From assembly GCF_963678975.1 (NCBI RefSeq), contig NC_089281.1, positions 25,772,765 through 25,836,764 on the forward strand: 64,000 bases of DNA. The letters run 5' to 3'. Source of the DNA: Dysidea avara. Its lineage: Eukaryota > Porifera > Demospongiae > Dictyoceratida > Dysideidae. The notes beneath the pieces were generated by a model that had not been told where the DNA came from, made no database searches, and saw nothing but the letters and a program-made list of their open reading frames with translations. Made by a program: the position numbers and the translations under genes. Of the stretch, positions 11,701 to 53,108 are shown in pieces; position 1 is the stretch's first letter, and every line of letters begins with the position of its first letter.

Positions 11701-14693
11701 GAGAAGGCCTTCTTAGGTCGGGAAGTTCTGTAAACACGTCATCATTGTTATCGATGTCATCAAAGTCACTTTTGAAATCTATTTTTTCTGTACTTTTCTT
11801 TTGTGGTAGCTCTGGTGTAACAACAATAGGAGGAGTGTTAGTTCTATCAATGTCTTGCCAAGCTTCTTTTTCAGTGACTTTGTCTTCAACTATATCACCA
11901 ATAGTGTCTGTAGCTATGCCACCATCTGTGACATCTTGAGACGTTTCTTTGTCACTAGCTTTGGCCTCAATAGTGTTACTACCTGTGTCAGCTGGTATGG
12001 CCTCAGCCGTGTCATTGGTAACAGTTTTTATGTCAACAGGCTTGTCATCACTACCATGAGACACTTCAATTTCAGACGACTCTTCTTTGTCGCTGACAGG
12101 ATTTACATCATTCATTTTAATGTCATTTACTTCTGGGACTGAATTCAGTTTCTCTGGTAAAATCTCAACAGTTTCTTTTGGTTTTTCTTGTGGCTTTTGA
12201 AGCAGAGCTGGTGAATCACTGTTGGGGGTTCCATGTGGATCAGGAATGATTTGAGATTGTGGTCTAGAGCTACTAGTACTTCCTGTGCCATTACCACTGT
12301 CTGTGAAAGGTAAAAGACCAGATAAAAAAAATATAGAGGGAGACCTTAAATAGCAAAAGGTGTGAGTTCAGTTTAACCAAATACCAAACACAGAAATGGA
12401 GTATCACCATAACAACATGGAGATTATACCAGGCCATTATTTCAAATGTGTAGGTTACCACCAAAAATGGAGGGAATAATAAGACCAAGCCATTCACCAA
12501 ATATGTCAACAAGGAAAGGAAGCCAAGTCAACAATTATACCATATGCTAGATCATATGGAAGTGACCATGAATTGGTTTAACATTAACAAATCAATGAAT
12601 TAGTTAAGGCTCTTTCACAGAAGCAACTATTGACAGACAGGTACACAATTAAATAACATTAAAAATGTAACTCAATGCAGGTCCAAAAACATTCCCAGAC
12701 GTGCAGTCTCATAAGTGGAAACACTTCATAAATAGACAGGAGATTTCTTATTCCTCAAACAAAGTAAAAACAAAATGAAATTAAAAGAGCAACTTGATCC
12801 AAATACTCGGACATTCCTAGACATGGATACTGGACATATACACACTCTCACAAGTGAAACAACACAAGAATTGAAAGTGTTAAAAAGGCTGTACATCCAA
12901 GCAGCTGTTAGCAAGAAAATACAATCAAATAATCTAGACATTCTCATAGCATGCAGAATACAACACTGTAGGTCATGATATCATGGATAAGCAGAAACAT
13001 TTACAGGCTCAATAGATCAATTGACACTTGAAAGGACTCACCAAGACTAGTGGCTGAATGTCTCTTCTTCGTTACAACATCATTTGACTAAAAAGAAGAA
13101 AAACACAATAACAAACAAAGGCAGGTTTCTGGAGACAGGATATGCAATATGGTCAGTATATCATCTTGTGTTTTCTAAATCAGTTGACATAATGTACTGT
13201 TGTGGTTTGGCATTTACCTTTGTTTCTGTGGTTGGTGGTTCTGTTAAAGGATTAAGATACATAACATGAGGTTCAGGCTTAGGATCTTCTCTTGTGCTGC
13301 TGGATGAGGTAAGTGTAACTATTTCTTTTCGCTGCTTTTCAGGTTGCTTTTCTGGCAACTTTATGGATGGCTTGTCAGGTGGTTGAGGTTCTGGTTGAGG
13401 TTCTGGTTGATCCTGTTCTGGAACTTTGGAACACATCGAACATCCAGTTGCATCTCTGGCACCTCCACAACAACTCCAGTGGTTCTTTGCTGTTAAACCA
13501 AATGCTCCAGGATGGAATTTAAACAGCATTTTATTACCACAATCACTACAACCTGAAGAAATGGGAAGAAAAAAATCCTTAACAGTATACCGCATACATT
13601 TAATACCTTATCTATTAGACAACCAAATCAAACCAATCATCATTTATGCTACATAACCACTTTTAACGGCCACCCAAGAAGAATTGCAAATCCACTATAT
13701 GTGTAACCACCCCTACACAAAACAAGGGGGCAGGACAGCCACATGTGCCATCTTTGGAAGTACTATGCATATGCATAAATGATGTGCTTTAGTTTCAACA
13801 TCACAAACATGGCTTTGTTGGACGTCAAATACAATTCTATATTTTCATTATTTCATAGCTGTATAGCTACACAGAAATAATTGCTGCTATGTAACAGTAC
13901 ACCTTACTTCCCTTCATTGAATAGTTGAAACACTCTATTAAAAATCGTGAAGAGTATAAACAAATAATAAGATCACATCCCAATGCATGTCCCCACAAAA
14001 ACAAATTGGAAAATATTGGTAAACAGGACTATTGGATTAAAGTGAATTAGGTAATGCAACCTCATCACATTTTAACATGATGTCAACACATCCTTAGTAA
14101 CCATCAACTAATACAGTAACTGGCACACCACAGAACAGATAGCTACAGACAATAGGTGACCACATTAAAGCCACCAGACTTACATTGCCTCAGTGCTTTT
14201 ATCCATGACTCTCTCTCAAATTCAGACGTTGCAACCATGTACAATACTTCAACATTGTCCCCAACCTGAATATATGTACAAACAGTCTTAGCGAGGTCTT
14301 AGCTTTAACACAGTACTGTGCATATGAAATAGCACAATAAAAGTCTAAATCTGAGACTCTGCAACGGCTAGCAGCTTACCTGAAACATATTAGACTTCTT
14401 AAATATCCCGTACGGGATCGGCTCCACGATCAGTGCCCTGCTCATGTGAAAGGAGCCCTTTGCAGGCGCTGACAACTATCATAAAAATGTTCTTTATGAC
14501 AAGCAAACTAACGAACAAGTTGTGCGAAGTTCACCTTTTTCTTCGGGTCATAATAGTCCAAATTCTCGCCCTTAAGTTGAAAGTACCGCTCCTGAAATTT
14601 TAACTTGGCATTATTTTTGTGATGCTGAGCTCGTTGCCTCTTTGTTAACGTGCCCTCCTTGTAAAGATAAGGTAGACCTGAAAACGATGCCAT
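5795..14693 (-). CDS. PH + Btk-type zinc motif + ankyrin + WD40 repeat protein, 22+ exons
   Basis: Exons in order of transcription: 14693-14535, 14457-14380, 14265-14184, 13552-13218, 13087-13042, 12300-11591, 10931-10833, 10328-10209, 10072-9923, 9874-9798, 9741-9564, 9482-9336, 9065-8874, 8815-8738, 8622-8572, 8446-8375, 8321-8299, 8241-8102, 7769-7715, 7660-7575, 7524-7397, 5879-5795. All phases agree, giving about 1,030 residues. A PH domain spans about residues 7-106. A Btk-like zinc motif follows with His120, Cys134-Cys135 and Cys144; its spacing is slightly off the Tec-family pattern and there are extra Cys at 108, 111 and 147. Residues about 150-470 are Pro/Ser/acidic and low-complexity, including a PEPQPEPQPPDKP stretch that could bind SH3 domains. 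About four or five ankyrin repeats occupy 470-678 and WD40-like repeats run from 679 to the end. There is no kinase or RasGAP domain. The start is the first ATG. The C-terminus may end in a small exon at 5506-5484. Probable role: phosphoinositide-recruited scaffold (inference). Confidence 0.8.
6111..7062 (+). mobile_element. composite repeat, family A, copy 1
   Basis: It opens with a palindromic hairpin at 6111-6259 (GAATTTTCAGCTAGAATAGG... and its inverse). A conserved body follows, beginning near GGCTGGTGAACCCAC, and ends in CTACTCCTTTGTGGTCCC. A CAGT run sits at about 6862-6886. The body keeps a short open frame (about 6607-6789, reading DEWDTKE...GKSMKN) that recurs in copies at 16.6 and 53.9 kb, so it may be a residue of an autonomous element. 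It lies in the large gap between the last two clear exons of the PH/ANK/WD gene. Confidence 0.65.
10379..10430. repeat. ~50-bp near-perfect hairpin
   Basis: AAGAGTTCATAATATAGTA is followed by GGGGCCCCC and the inverse arm TACTATATCATGAACTCTT. A related hairpin with the same GCAAGAG...CATAATATA arms sits at 51832-51884, and a half copy (CAAGAGTTCATGATATG) at about 32482. It falls in an intron of the PH/ANK/WD gene. Confidence 0.6.
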
Positions 14694-14936
14694 ACTGCTA
14701 ATGCACCACTCTCTACAACAACGATCCCATTAAAATGATCAGCAATTTCCGCGGGGTTAACTAACGTAATCCAGGAGGGTGTGACATAATAAATAATCCT
14801 GTCTCCAATTATTCAATTGATAGTCGGTATGAGGTGATAAATATGATCGACAGTCGTGCGTAATTGTGAGGTAATTTCGATTGTGGTTTTGGCCTTTCAT
14901 TCACTGCGTTGAGTAAACGTTGATTGGAAGGTCGAC
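14694..14936. promoter_or_regulatory. 243-bp divergent (bidirectional) promoter region
   Basis: The spacer separates the ATG of the minus-strand PH/ANK/WD gene (14693) from the ATG of SNRNP200 (14937). The two start codons face away from each other, so both core promoters and 5' UTRs must share this interval unless upstream non-coding exons exist. I see no clear TATA box. The SNRNP200 start lies in AGGTCGACATGG, with G at +4. Confidence 0.6.
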
Positions 14937-45551
<30,615 letters not shown>

Positions 45552-48464
45552 CACTTGCCAAACTTATAACCACATCATATTATTATATTATTTTTGTCTT
45601 GTATTTGTAATTTACTAAGGAAATTATTATTGTTAAGTTGAAATCTTGTTGCTATTGGTTGTCTGTAGGCATTTATACCAGGTTATAAATTACAGGTTTA
45701 GTTAACTTGTACCACAACAGAACCACCATCAGTACCTCACGCAAGGTTTGTACTTAGTGAGTAGGCCTGTGACATGTGCCAACATAATATGTAGACTGGA
45801 GTGCTAACCATGGAGCTTAATTCCATGAAAATAGATTGATACTCCCTAATAGAGCAGTTAGAGGAGACTGCAATAAAGTGCTCCTTAGATCGATACTCTC
45901 TAATAGAACATGAAAAACTGATAGAGCATTCAATTGTTAAAATGTTCCAAGATAATTGTATCAAAATTTTGTTAACTTAAAAGCATAATAGGAATACTGA
46001 AGGAACATGATTGGTGAAAATTTTGTGAAAATTCTGAAAGCATTTTGGGCCAAAGTTTGAGCATATTTAATTACTGGTATGGAATAAGATAGTCTAATAG
46101 AGCAGTAATTAAGCAGCCTGCAAAAGAGCATAGATATAATGTGAAAAAAGTCACTTAATCACATGGCATTGGCAAATATGGAAGATACCATGGATCTTTG
46201 TTTAGATGATAGATCTTCCAAAAGTAATAATGAAATTGGCAACTGCCTAATTTGATTTTTTTTAATGTTTTAGTGAATTCAGTTGTAAAAACATGTTGAG
46301 TGTGCACTATGGATGTTAACCATGACTGTTGGCTGTAGCCGTAGGATTTCCAACAAGAAGGTGCTTCTTTGTTGTTTCAGGTGATTATTTCATAGACCGA
46401 CCTTTAAAGATGAGCTAAACAAGTGCTAATTTATTATTGGATTATTTGTAGCATTTATGTGATTTAACATGTGTAAAATAGTCTAAAAGTGGTCATGTGA
46501 CCAAAATCCCATAACAGACTAGGGTTTTCACTCAATAGGAAGATGTCTCTTTTTACACAGACTGACCTTTAAAACTAAACAAACAAATGCTAATTTCAAA
46601 TTCTGGGATTTTTGGTCACATGACCACTTTTTAGATATTTATGCTTCAAATGCTACAAACAATTCAATAATAATTAGCACTACAACAAAAATAAGCACCT
46701 TCCAATTTTGAGTGGAAACCGTAATATTGTCTCTGTATTGATATATTTATGTATATGATGTGATTTACATACTCAGAATGCAAATATTATGATTATGAAA
46801 TGAAGGATTTGTAACACAAGTTTATTTCTGAGGAAGCTCTATTACATAGCTATGTACATGCAGCTGGAGATCATGTAATGAACCTCTACTGTTAATATTC
46901 AGTAATTTAAAAACAAGCATGCATCCACCCTGTAGTTTAGTGGTGTATAATATGATGGCTTTAATAATAAGTATAGCTGTGATCAGAAAGTGAACATTAT
47001 TATTGATATATGCAAAGGTGACTGTTCAATTAGAGTATTTTAGCATCAACTATATTAGATCTCATTGAAAAAAGATTAAACTTTTACACAGTAATTTAGC
47101 AGGGTTCTGTTATCAGTTAGGCTAATCCAAACAATTCTGTGGTTTGTTTTTTTTTTTTTGGAAAAATTAATTTGATGCAACATTGTTTAGGGACTTGCAG
47201 AATACATTTCAGGAATAATATTAATAGGTGCATGGTAAAAAATTAACTCTGGGGTGATTTTTTCCACTTTCTAAACACACTGCTGGCCTTGAATAACAGA
47301 TTGAGATACTCCAATAAAGCATTCACATACCTATAAAAGCAGTCACTCAATGTAAAGCAACTGCTCTATTAGAGTATTTAGAATATGTGTTTGGCTAGTA
47401 ATTGCCTCTACAGTTGTAGAAGAAAATGTTTTTAAGGAATCACTTCAGGAAATTCAAGAATTGCTGGAAAGAATAGTAGGGAAATTTATAAGTATATTCC
47501 ACTGGTCCTTAACAGTTGTAACATTGATCTTCATTGTTAAGCTGCAGAGGTTCACTCACTCATTAAGCTATATACAACTAATGAAGATACACTACTGTAC
47601 AACAATTGTGGAGGAATTTACATTGTGCTTAACTAAACAAACCTGTTATTTCTTGGAAGGAGAAAAATTCAGATCCAAAGTACATACAATTCCATTCACA
47701 ATTGCTAAACGTGCCAATTGTACAGTAATAAAATGATAAAGGTTGTGATTGTAACACACAAGTTGGCGTACACTAATTTTCAAATACCAGTGGCATAGCC
47801 AGGAAAATTTTTTTAACAAGGCAAAGTTTATACATTGAAATAATTGAGAGGGTCATCTTCTGACTCAACTGATTCACACACACTTTCAAGTTTGGGTGGT
47901 ACAGCGTTTGCAGATTGATTCTCTGTTTGGATGGAAGAAATTGTTTAAGAAAACTCTGAGCATTTTCTACATGTCATAAGTAATGTTCCAGCTTAGTTAA
48001 TGCTACAGTATACCATGCTTCAATTATTAGACTAGTTTAATTACACTCAACACAAAAACTGAATTAGACTACTCCAGAGATATTTTGAGTGATCAGGCCA
48101 TCGTGGACTGCAATGGAGGTCATAGTCATGCACACTACTTTTTCAGCATTGATCTGATGTGATGTTTTAAGTCAGAGATTATCTCTTTGATGTGATGTTC
48201 AACTGCATGTGCTAATCATGTCAAGCTAGTGAGTCTAGGGGCATGCTCCCTTAAGGAAATTTTTGAAAATATATGCTTTGAAATGGCACGTGGAAACTAT
48301 TTTTTATTGTAACTGCTAATACATAATTTTTTACATGATCAATTGGTTAACATAAATGTAAATGATTTAGACCAAGCAGTGTAATGAGAATAGTAGCTAT
48401 AATCTACTGAATGTTCTATTAGAGTATATTACGATGACTGCTCTATTAGAGTATCTCAACCTTT
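45552..48464. other. intergenic, AT-rich, repeats only
   Basis: It follows the SNRNP200 stop. No canonical AATAAA appears until 45872. It holds an imperfect foldback at 46358-46701, with TGGTCATGTGACCA and its partner TGGTCACATGACCA plus AAGGTGCTT/AAGCACCTT ends. It also holds several copies of the dispersed TATTAGAGTA motif (45841, 45891, 46088, 47019, 47359), and CCAGTGGCATAGCCAGG at about 47790, which resembles a transposon end. The open frame at 47461-47736 has no recognisable domain. Confidence 0.55.
48411..48455 (+). repeat. two adjacent copies of the dispersed CTATTAGAGTA motif
   Basis: GAATGTTCTATTAGAGTATA is followed 14 bp later by GACTGCTCTATTAGAGTATC. The core CTCTATTAGAG is palindromic apart from the central base. 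About 20 copies are scattered through the window on both strands. Confidence 0.8.
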
Positions 48465-50400
48465 TTACAAATTCAATGAGCTGAAGTGATCCATCCAATG
48501 CCGGACTGTGTCACCATGGGTTCTGGCCCTGCTTAGTACTATAGCCATAGATACTATTGTGTGTGGAACAGTAATGCTGTCTAATAACGTTTGAGTAGAA
48601 AACTCGGGATGCCAAAACTCAGGCTTGCTCAGCCTGTTCAGTTGAGCATTTTTTACCGAGGCAGCTGCCTCGGTTGCCTCAATGGTAGCTACGCCACTGA
48701 ATACTAATAGAGACTCTCTCAATTCTATGCAATTTGCACTGTCATAACTATGAATCTTTGTACTATAAGTAATCATTTCTTGGTGAGGTTCTGTCTGCTG
48801 TTTACTACTACGAAAACATTTCAATCTCCTCTTCACTGCAAGTTTCAGTCCAGGAAATCGGTTAACAAGACAGTAAAACGTACCACCAAGATACGTGATG
48901 TAAGCTGCAAAATAACATATCAGTGATACCACAAGAATCTTTGGTAAAACATTGCCTCTACAACGAGTATTATCAGAAATATTCAGAACATGTTGTCTAA
49001 CAAATAATGTCGATGATTTTTATAAGATAAAAGTGCTGTCTGAGCATATAGCAATGAGAGAATGATCAGACACAAACAGTAGAGCTGGTAATCTTCTGGA
49101 ACAAAAATAACCAATATGTAGAAAAGAAGTCGAATCATTAGTTGTAACCCAATCCAAAATGAATTCTTCAATTTGAATGGAGCTTGAAATGCGTCCATTA
49201 GTGGTTTCAGCCTCTGCACTACTCTAAACCGATAAGCTATCTTAGGGAGCAATAGAATTATTGCTAGACCTGATAGCAACAGTAATATTATAATAGATAC
49301 TACTCCGAAGAAAGCATGCCAACCATGAAAACATTTAACATTAGGATCTATCTTCCAATGCTACTCAATACCTGATGAAGTGGTAATTGGTTTCATCACC
49401 AATATAGTAAAACTACCATTTAGTAGCCAGTTATATGTAAAGTAAATTAGAGTAGCAAATGACTTGGGAATTGAGAATGAAATTCTTTTATTGAAGCAAT
49501 CACAATTCTTAGCTAGTAATGTAATTATTCCCATCACTAGGAAACATATGTAGGTAGAGCAAATTTTAATGCACTTGACATCAGAGTGGTAATTCCTTCA
49601 TACAGGCAACCACCACAAACAACCAAACATGAAGTAATAATGTCCGTTAAAGAGGAGGAACTATGGAACAAAGCTTCTCTAAATACATATATTGCATTTA
49701 TATAGAAAATTTGTCCATACAGAAACCATCAGATACATAATAATGAAAACACACCGTTGAGCCTACAAACCAAAAGCAAAGAGCACAAGCAGAACTGCTA
49801 AAGTTTGAATTTCTGAACAACCATTACAACTACAACCAGTGAAGTCAATAGTAGCACTGCAGTTATCTCGACATCCTCCACACAACAGTCCAGCACGATT
49901 GTTTGCACACTAAATCCATCGGATCTACTGATTGATGCTCAGAACAGTAGTGATTTAAACACGATAATACCAAGATGTTGCCATTCAATTCTCCTATCCA
50001 CTTGTCAGTTGGTCTGATAAGGTTACCATTAGTATAGTCACAGGTGACATCACTACTCAATATGGCTGGTGCACATACACAAGCACGATATGTGTCATTG
50101 TCAAGGTCATTGTACACATAACCAAATGACGAACAATTTGTAAACTGAACTGATATGTTCCCTTCTGCTCCAGTATACACTGAGTAAATTCTAACAATAG
50201 TGCTGTTACTCTGTGTACCATTAATTTGAATGTTACTTGTTTGATTTGAATCTGGTTCCAGTAGACCAATCTCATGGTCCTGTATTACAGCTGCTGAAGA
50301 GTCTTCACTGATTGGATTAGCTTGTGACGTTGTGGTAGCACTGACCACACTGGTTATACCCCACGCGGGAGAGTATAACAATACAAACTCCATCCCACAA
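48465..50400 (-). pseudogene. decayed cysteine-rich multi-span membrane protein
   Basis: Reading 50400 to 48465, fragments fall in different frames but in a coherent order. An Asn-glycosylation-rich ectodomain carries PTDKWIGELNG. A CANNRAGLLCGGC block is one frame off, with the shift near 49910. Hydrophobic segments follow, including CLYEGITTLMSSALKF. After an in-frame TAG comes DPNVKCFHGWHAFFG, then several strongly hydrophobic spans (about 49280-48985). Another stop precedes the final span and a cytoplasmic-like tail. This order (PTDxWIGELNG, then RxGLLCGxC, then about seven or eight spans, with DPNVxCF in between) matches a large uncharacterised family that I know from sponge and cnidarian predictions. 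At least three disruptions and no introns are seen. Function unknown; receptor-like by topology. Confidence 0.65.
48649..48699. mobile_element. transposon-end fragment within the pseudogene tail
   Basis: On the minus strand CAGTGGCGTAGCTACC is followed by GAGGCAACCGAGGCAGCTGC. This looks like the terminal sequence of many animal DNA transposons. It is read in frame in the pseudogene tail as VATIEATEAAASV. Confidence 0.5.
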
Positions 50401-50638
50401 TCGCAAAATTTCAAACATTGTGTGTTGGAGTAAATTAACGTATTAATGACGTTTTGACGTATGGATAACGTTTTGACGTATGGATAACGTTTTGGTGGCA
50501 CACTGTAAAAACTACGATCGATCTTCAGATGCTACTGTATAAAAAAAATTTTCGGTCGTTCCTTCACCTAGCTATTAGGTGAGTGCGCCCGAAGTGATAT
50601 ATCGTGTGTAATTTTGAGCGTTGATTGGAAGGTCGACA

Positions 50639-51006
50639 ATGGCGCAGGACCACGGCAGGTCTCAGCAGTACGAATACAAGCAGGTAAGCATATCTTATTT
50701 AGCTTTTTGACATGGCGCATCTGTTAAGTGTATTTTATCACGTGAGGTTGTTCTAGCTTCGTGGCTGCATAGATACTAGAATACATTCTAGTATCTATGG
50801 CGGCTGCTCTTCAGATCTATCTCACCTGGTTTTCTCGTTCTATAGACATCAAATCTTGTACTCCCGGCTGACCGTACGTATATTGACCGGAGGAGCAAGG
50901 ATGAGGCGACAGGGGAGGTCCAGTCACTGGTGGGACATCTGGGTACTAAGATGGGAGACAAGTACGAGAGAACTAAACCGGCAAACTCTGAGCAAACCAA
51001 AAAGAA
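50639..51006 (+). pseudogene. duplicated SNRNP200 exons 1-2
   Basis: Exon 1 copy is 50639-50683 and exon 2 copy 50846-51006. The ATG, both splice sites around intron 1, the exon 2 donor and the reading frame are all kept. Differences from the parent include Glu3 to Gln, Gln to Pro, Leu to Tyr and loss of one Leu codon (3 bp). No copy of exon 3 or later is found in the next 13 kb, so only about 69 residues of the N-terminal region could be made. Retention through exon 2 gives a TAA directly after the donor. Probably a non-functional 5' fragment, though it may still carry promoter activity. Confidence 0.8.
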
Positions 51007-51102
51007 GTAAGAGTTGAATGTCATTTTTTTTTGTGACTGATTCCATCTTGTTCATATGACTGCATGTCAAGTGAATTGGCAGCATATGAATTGTAATTTG
51101 TA

Positions 51103-52705
51103 GAGTAAGCCACCAATGTTCGACCACCATCGGTTCGGACACGATTTTTCTTTAAAGCCACAAAGAAAATTTCTGCTCTTGCTATGCCTTTGGATAGGTC
51201 TAGGTCATAAACTCTTGCATGCAAAATTTCAGACCTGCAGCCTTCTTTGTCTGGCTGCAGGGGAGCTGCAAAAGTGACCTGTCCAAATTTTCTCAACTCT
51301 CGGACAAAAATATGTATTATCGGTCGAATGGCACTGCTTGTAATGCTTGAAGCTGATCAAATTTTTCTGTGCTTGATATGAAAGAGCAACTCTTATACTC
51401 TCCAAATATATGCAGATATTTGGCTTAGTCCTATTGGCTGTGAATTACAAAGCTCCAAAGTCACCTCAGTTCTGCAGTCTTAAATTCAGCCACATGTGAA
51501 GCTCATGCAAATCAAATAGTTACCTATATCCAATTTAAAGTTATTTTTATGAAAATTGAGAGCATCAGCTACCATTCAATAGTAAATAGATGCATGCACA
51601 ATGACTGCACCTTGATTTTTGCCTGAATAGCTACATTGCATTTAGGCTTCTCTGACAGTAGCAGCCTAGCTACTGCACCCAGCGCACACATGCACAATCC
51701 AAATCGACTTAAATGGGGTTTTTACTATCCCCTGTCTTAAAAATGTCCAAGTTTCTCTTCAAAATGTCCAGGACAATAGCCAGATCGAAATACTCTAATA
51801 GAGCAGTCAATTACTCTAATATAACTATCAGCAAGAGTACATAATATATATATTTACTAAATATATATATTATGAACTCTTGCTATCAGTAAATGCATTA
51901 TCACATGTAATCAGTATTTAAGCGTTGTAATCAACAAAATTCACATATAAATAGTCTTACTGAAGTGAATATGCCTGACTGTGGCTCTCAGATTTTCTGA
52001 CTGCTCTAATTGTTTAGTAGGTGACTGTTCTATTAGAGTGTTTCAATCTGGCTAATGTCCTGGACATTTTGAAGAGAAATGTTTAAGACAGGGGTTAGTC
52101 AGAACCCCAGTTAAGTCGATTTGGATTGTGTATGTGTGTGCTGGGTATAGTAGCTAGGCTGCTACTGTCAGAGAAGCCAAATGTAGCTATTCAGGTAAAA
52201 ATCAAGGTGCGGTCATTGTGCATGCATCTATTTACTATTGAACGGTAGCTGATGCTCTCAATTTTCATAAAAATAGCTTTGAATTGGATATAGGTAACTA
52301 TTTGATTTGCACGAGCTTCATATTGGCTGAATTTAAGATTGCAAGACTGAGGTGATTTGGAGCTTTGTAATTCACAGCCAATAAGGACTACTGCATATAT
52401 TTGGAGAGTATAAGAGTTACTCTTTCATATCAAGTATAGAAAGACTTGATCAGCTTCAAGCATTACGAGCAGTGCCACTCGACCGATAATACATATGTTT
52501 GTTTGTCCAAGAATTAAGAACATTCGGACAGGTCACTCTTGCAGCTCCTGCAGTCAGACGAAGAAATCTGCTGGTCTGAAATTTTGCATGCAAGAGTTTA
52601 TGGCCTAGACCTCTCCAAAGGCATAGCAAGAGCAGAAATTTTCTTTGCTGGTTTAAAGAAAAATCGTGTCCGAACCGATGGTGGTCGAACATTGGTGGCT
52701 TATTC
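51103..52705. mobile_element. 1.6-kb foldback element with ~700-bp arms
   Basis: GAGTAAGCCACCAATGTTCG at 51103 is inverted at 52705. The arms match for roughly 700 bp, for example ATTTTCTTTGTGG..., AAACTCTTGCATGCAAAATT and CAATCCAAATCGACTTAA. Each arm contains one dispersed CTATTAGAG motif (51788 and 52021). The spacer holds an AT-rich hairpin at 51832-51884. The parental segment (about 15655) reads straight across AATTTGTAAATGAATC, so this is an insertion, probably at a TA. Confidence 0.9.
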
Positions 52706-53108
52706 TATATGAAATCTTATGATGTCATCATCATTCACAGTGTATTATTGTACTGCTTGTGAATATTGTGTATATGTGCTATTTTCCCAAATGAATAGAA
52801 TCACTGTTCTGTAGCTGTGAGTTTGTGACATGCAATGCCGACATGGTTTACAGAATAATACAGGTATTTATGGAAATACTTTGTGACTTCCTCTATGATG
52901 TTACACTTCTTTAGCATAATCAGTCACTACTTGAAAAACTAAGTCAATGCAGAAGATAACTGCTTAAAAGCTTGCATGGTTGTAAATCAGAAGTTGAAAG
53001 ATCTTGAGATGGTCAGCAAGACCCCACAAGTGTTGAAAGTCAGTGTTGCTCCTGGTAGTTGTGAATTTTGTATATAGTTGCTTTTATAAGAAGTACACAA
53101 AAATAATT

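Noticed and set aside
11745..12142. Plus-strand open frames of 64 and 95 codons
   Set aside because: They are antisense to the long low-complexity exon 11591-12300 of the PH/ANK/WD gene; repetitive Ser/Thr/acidic codons leave the other strand open by chance.
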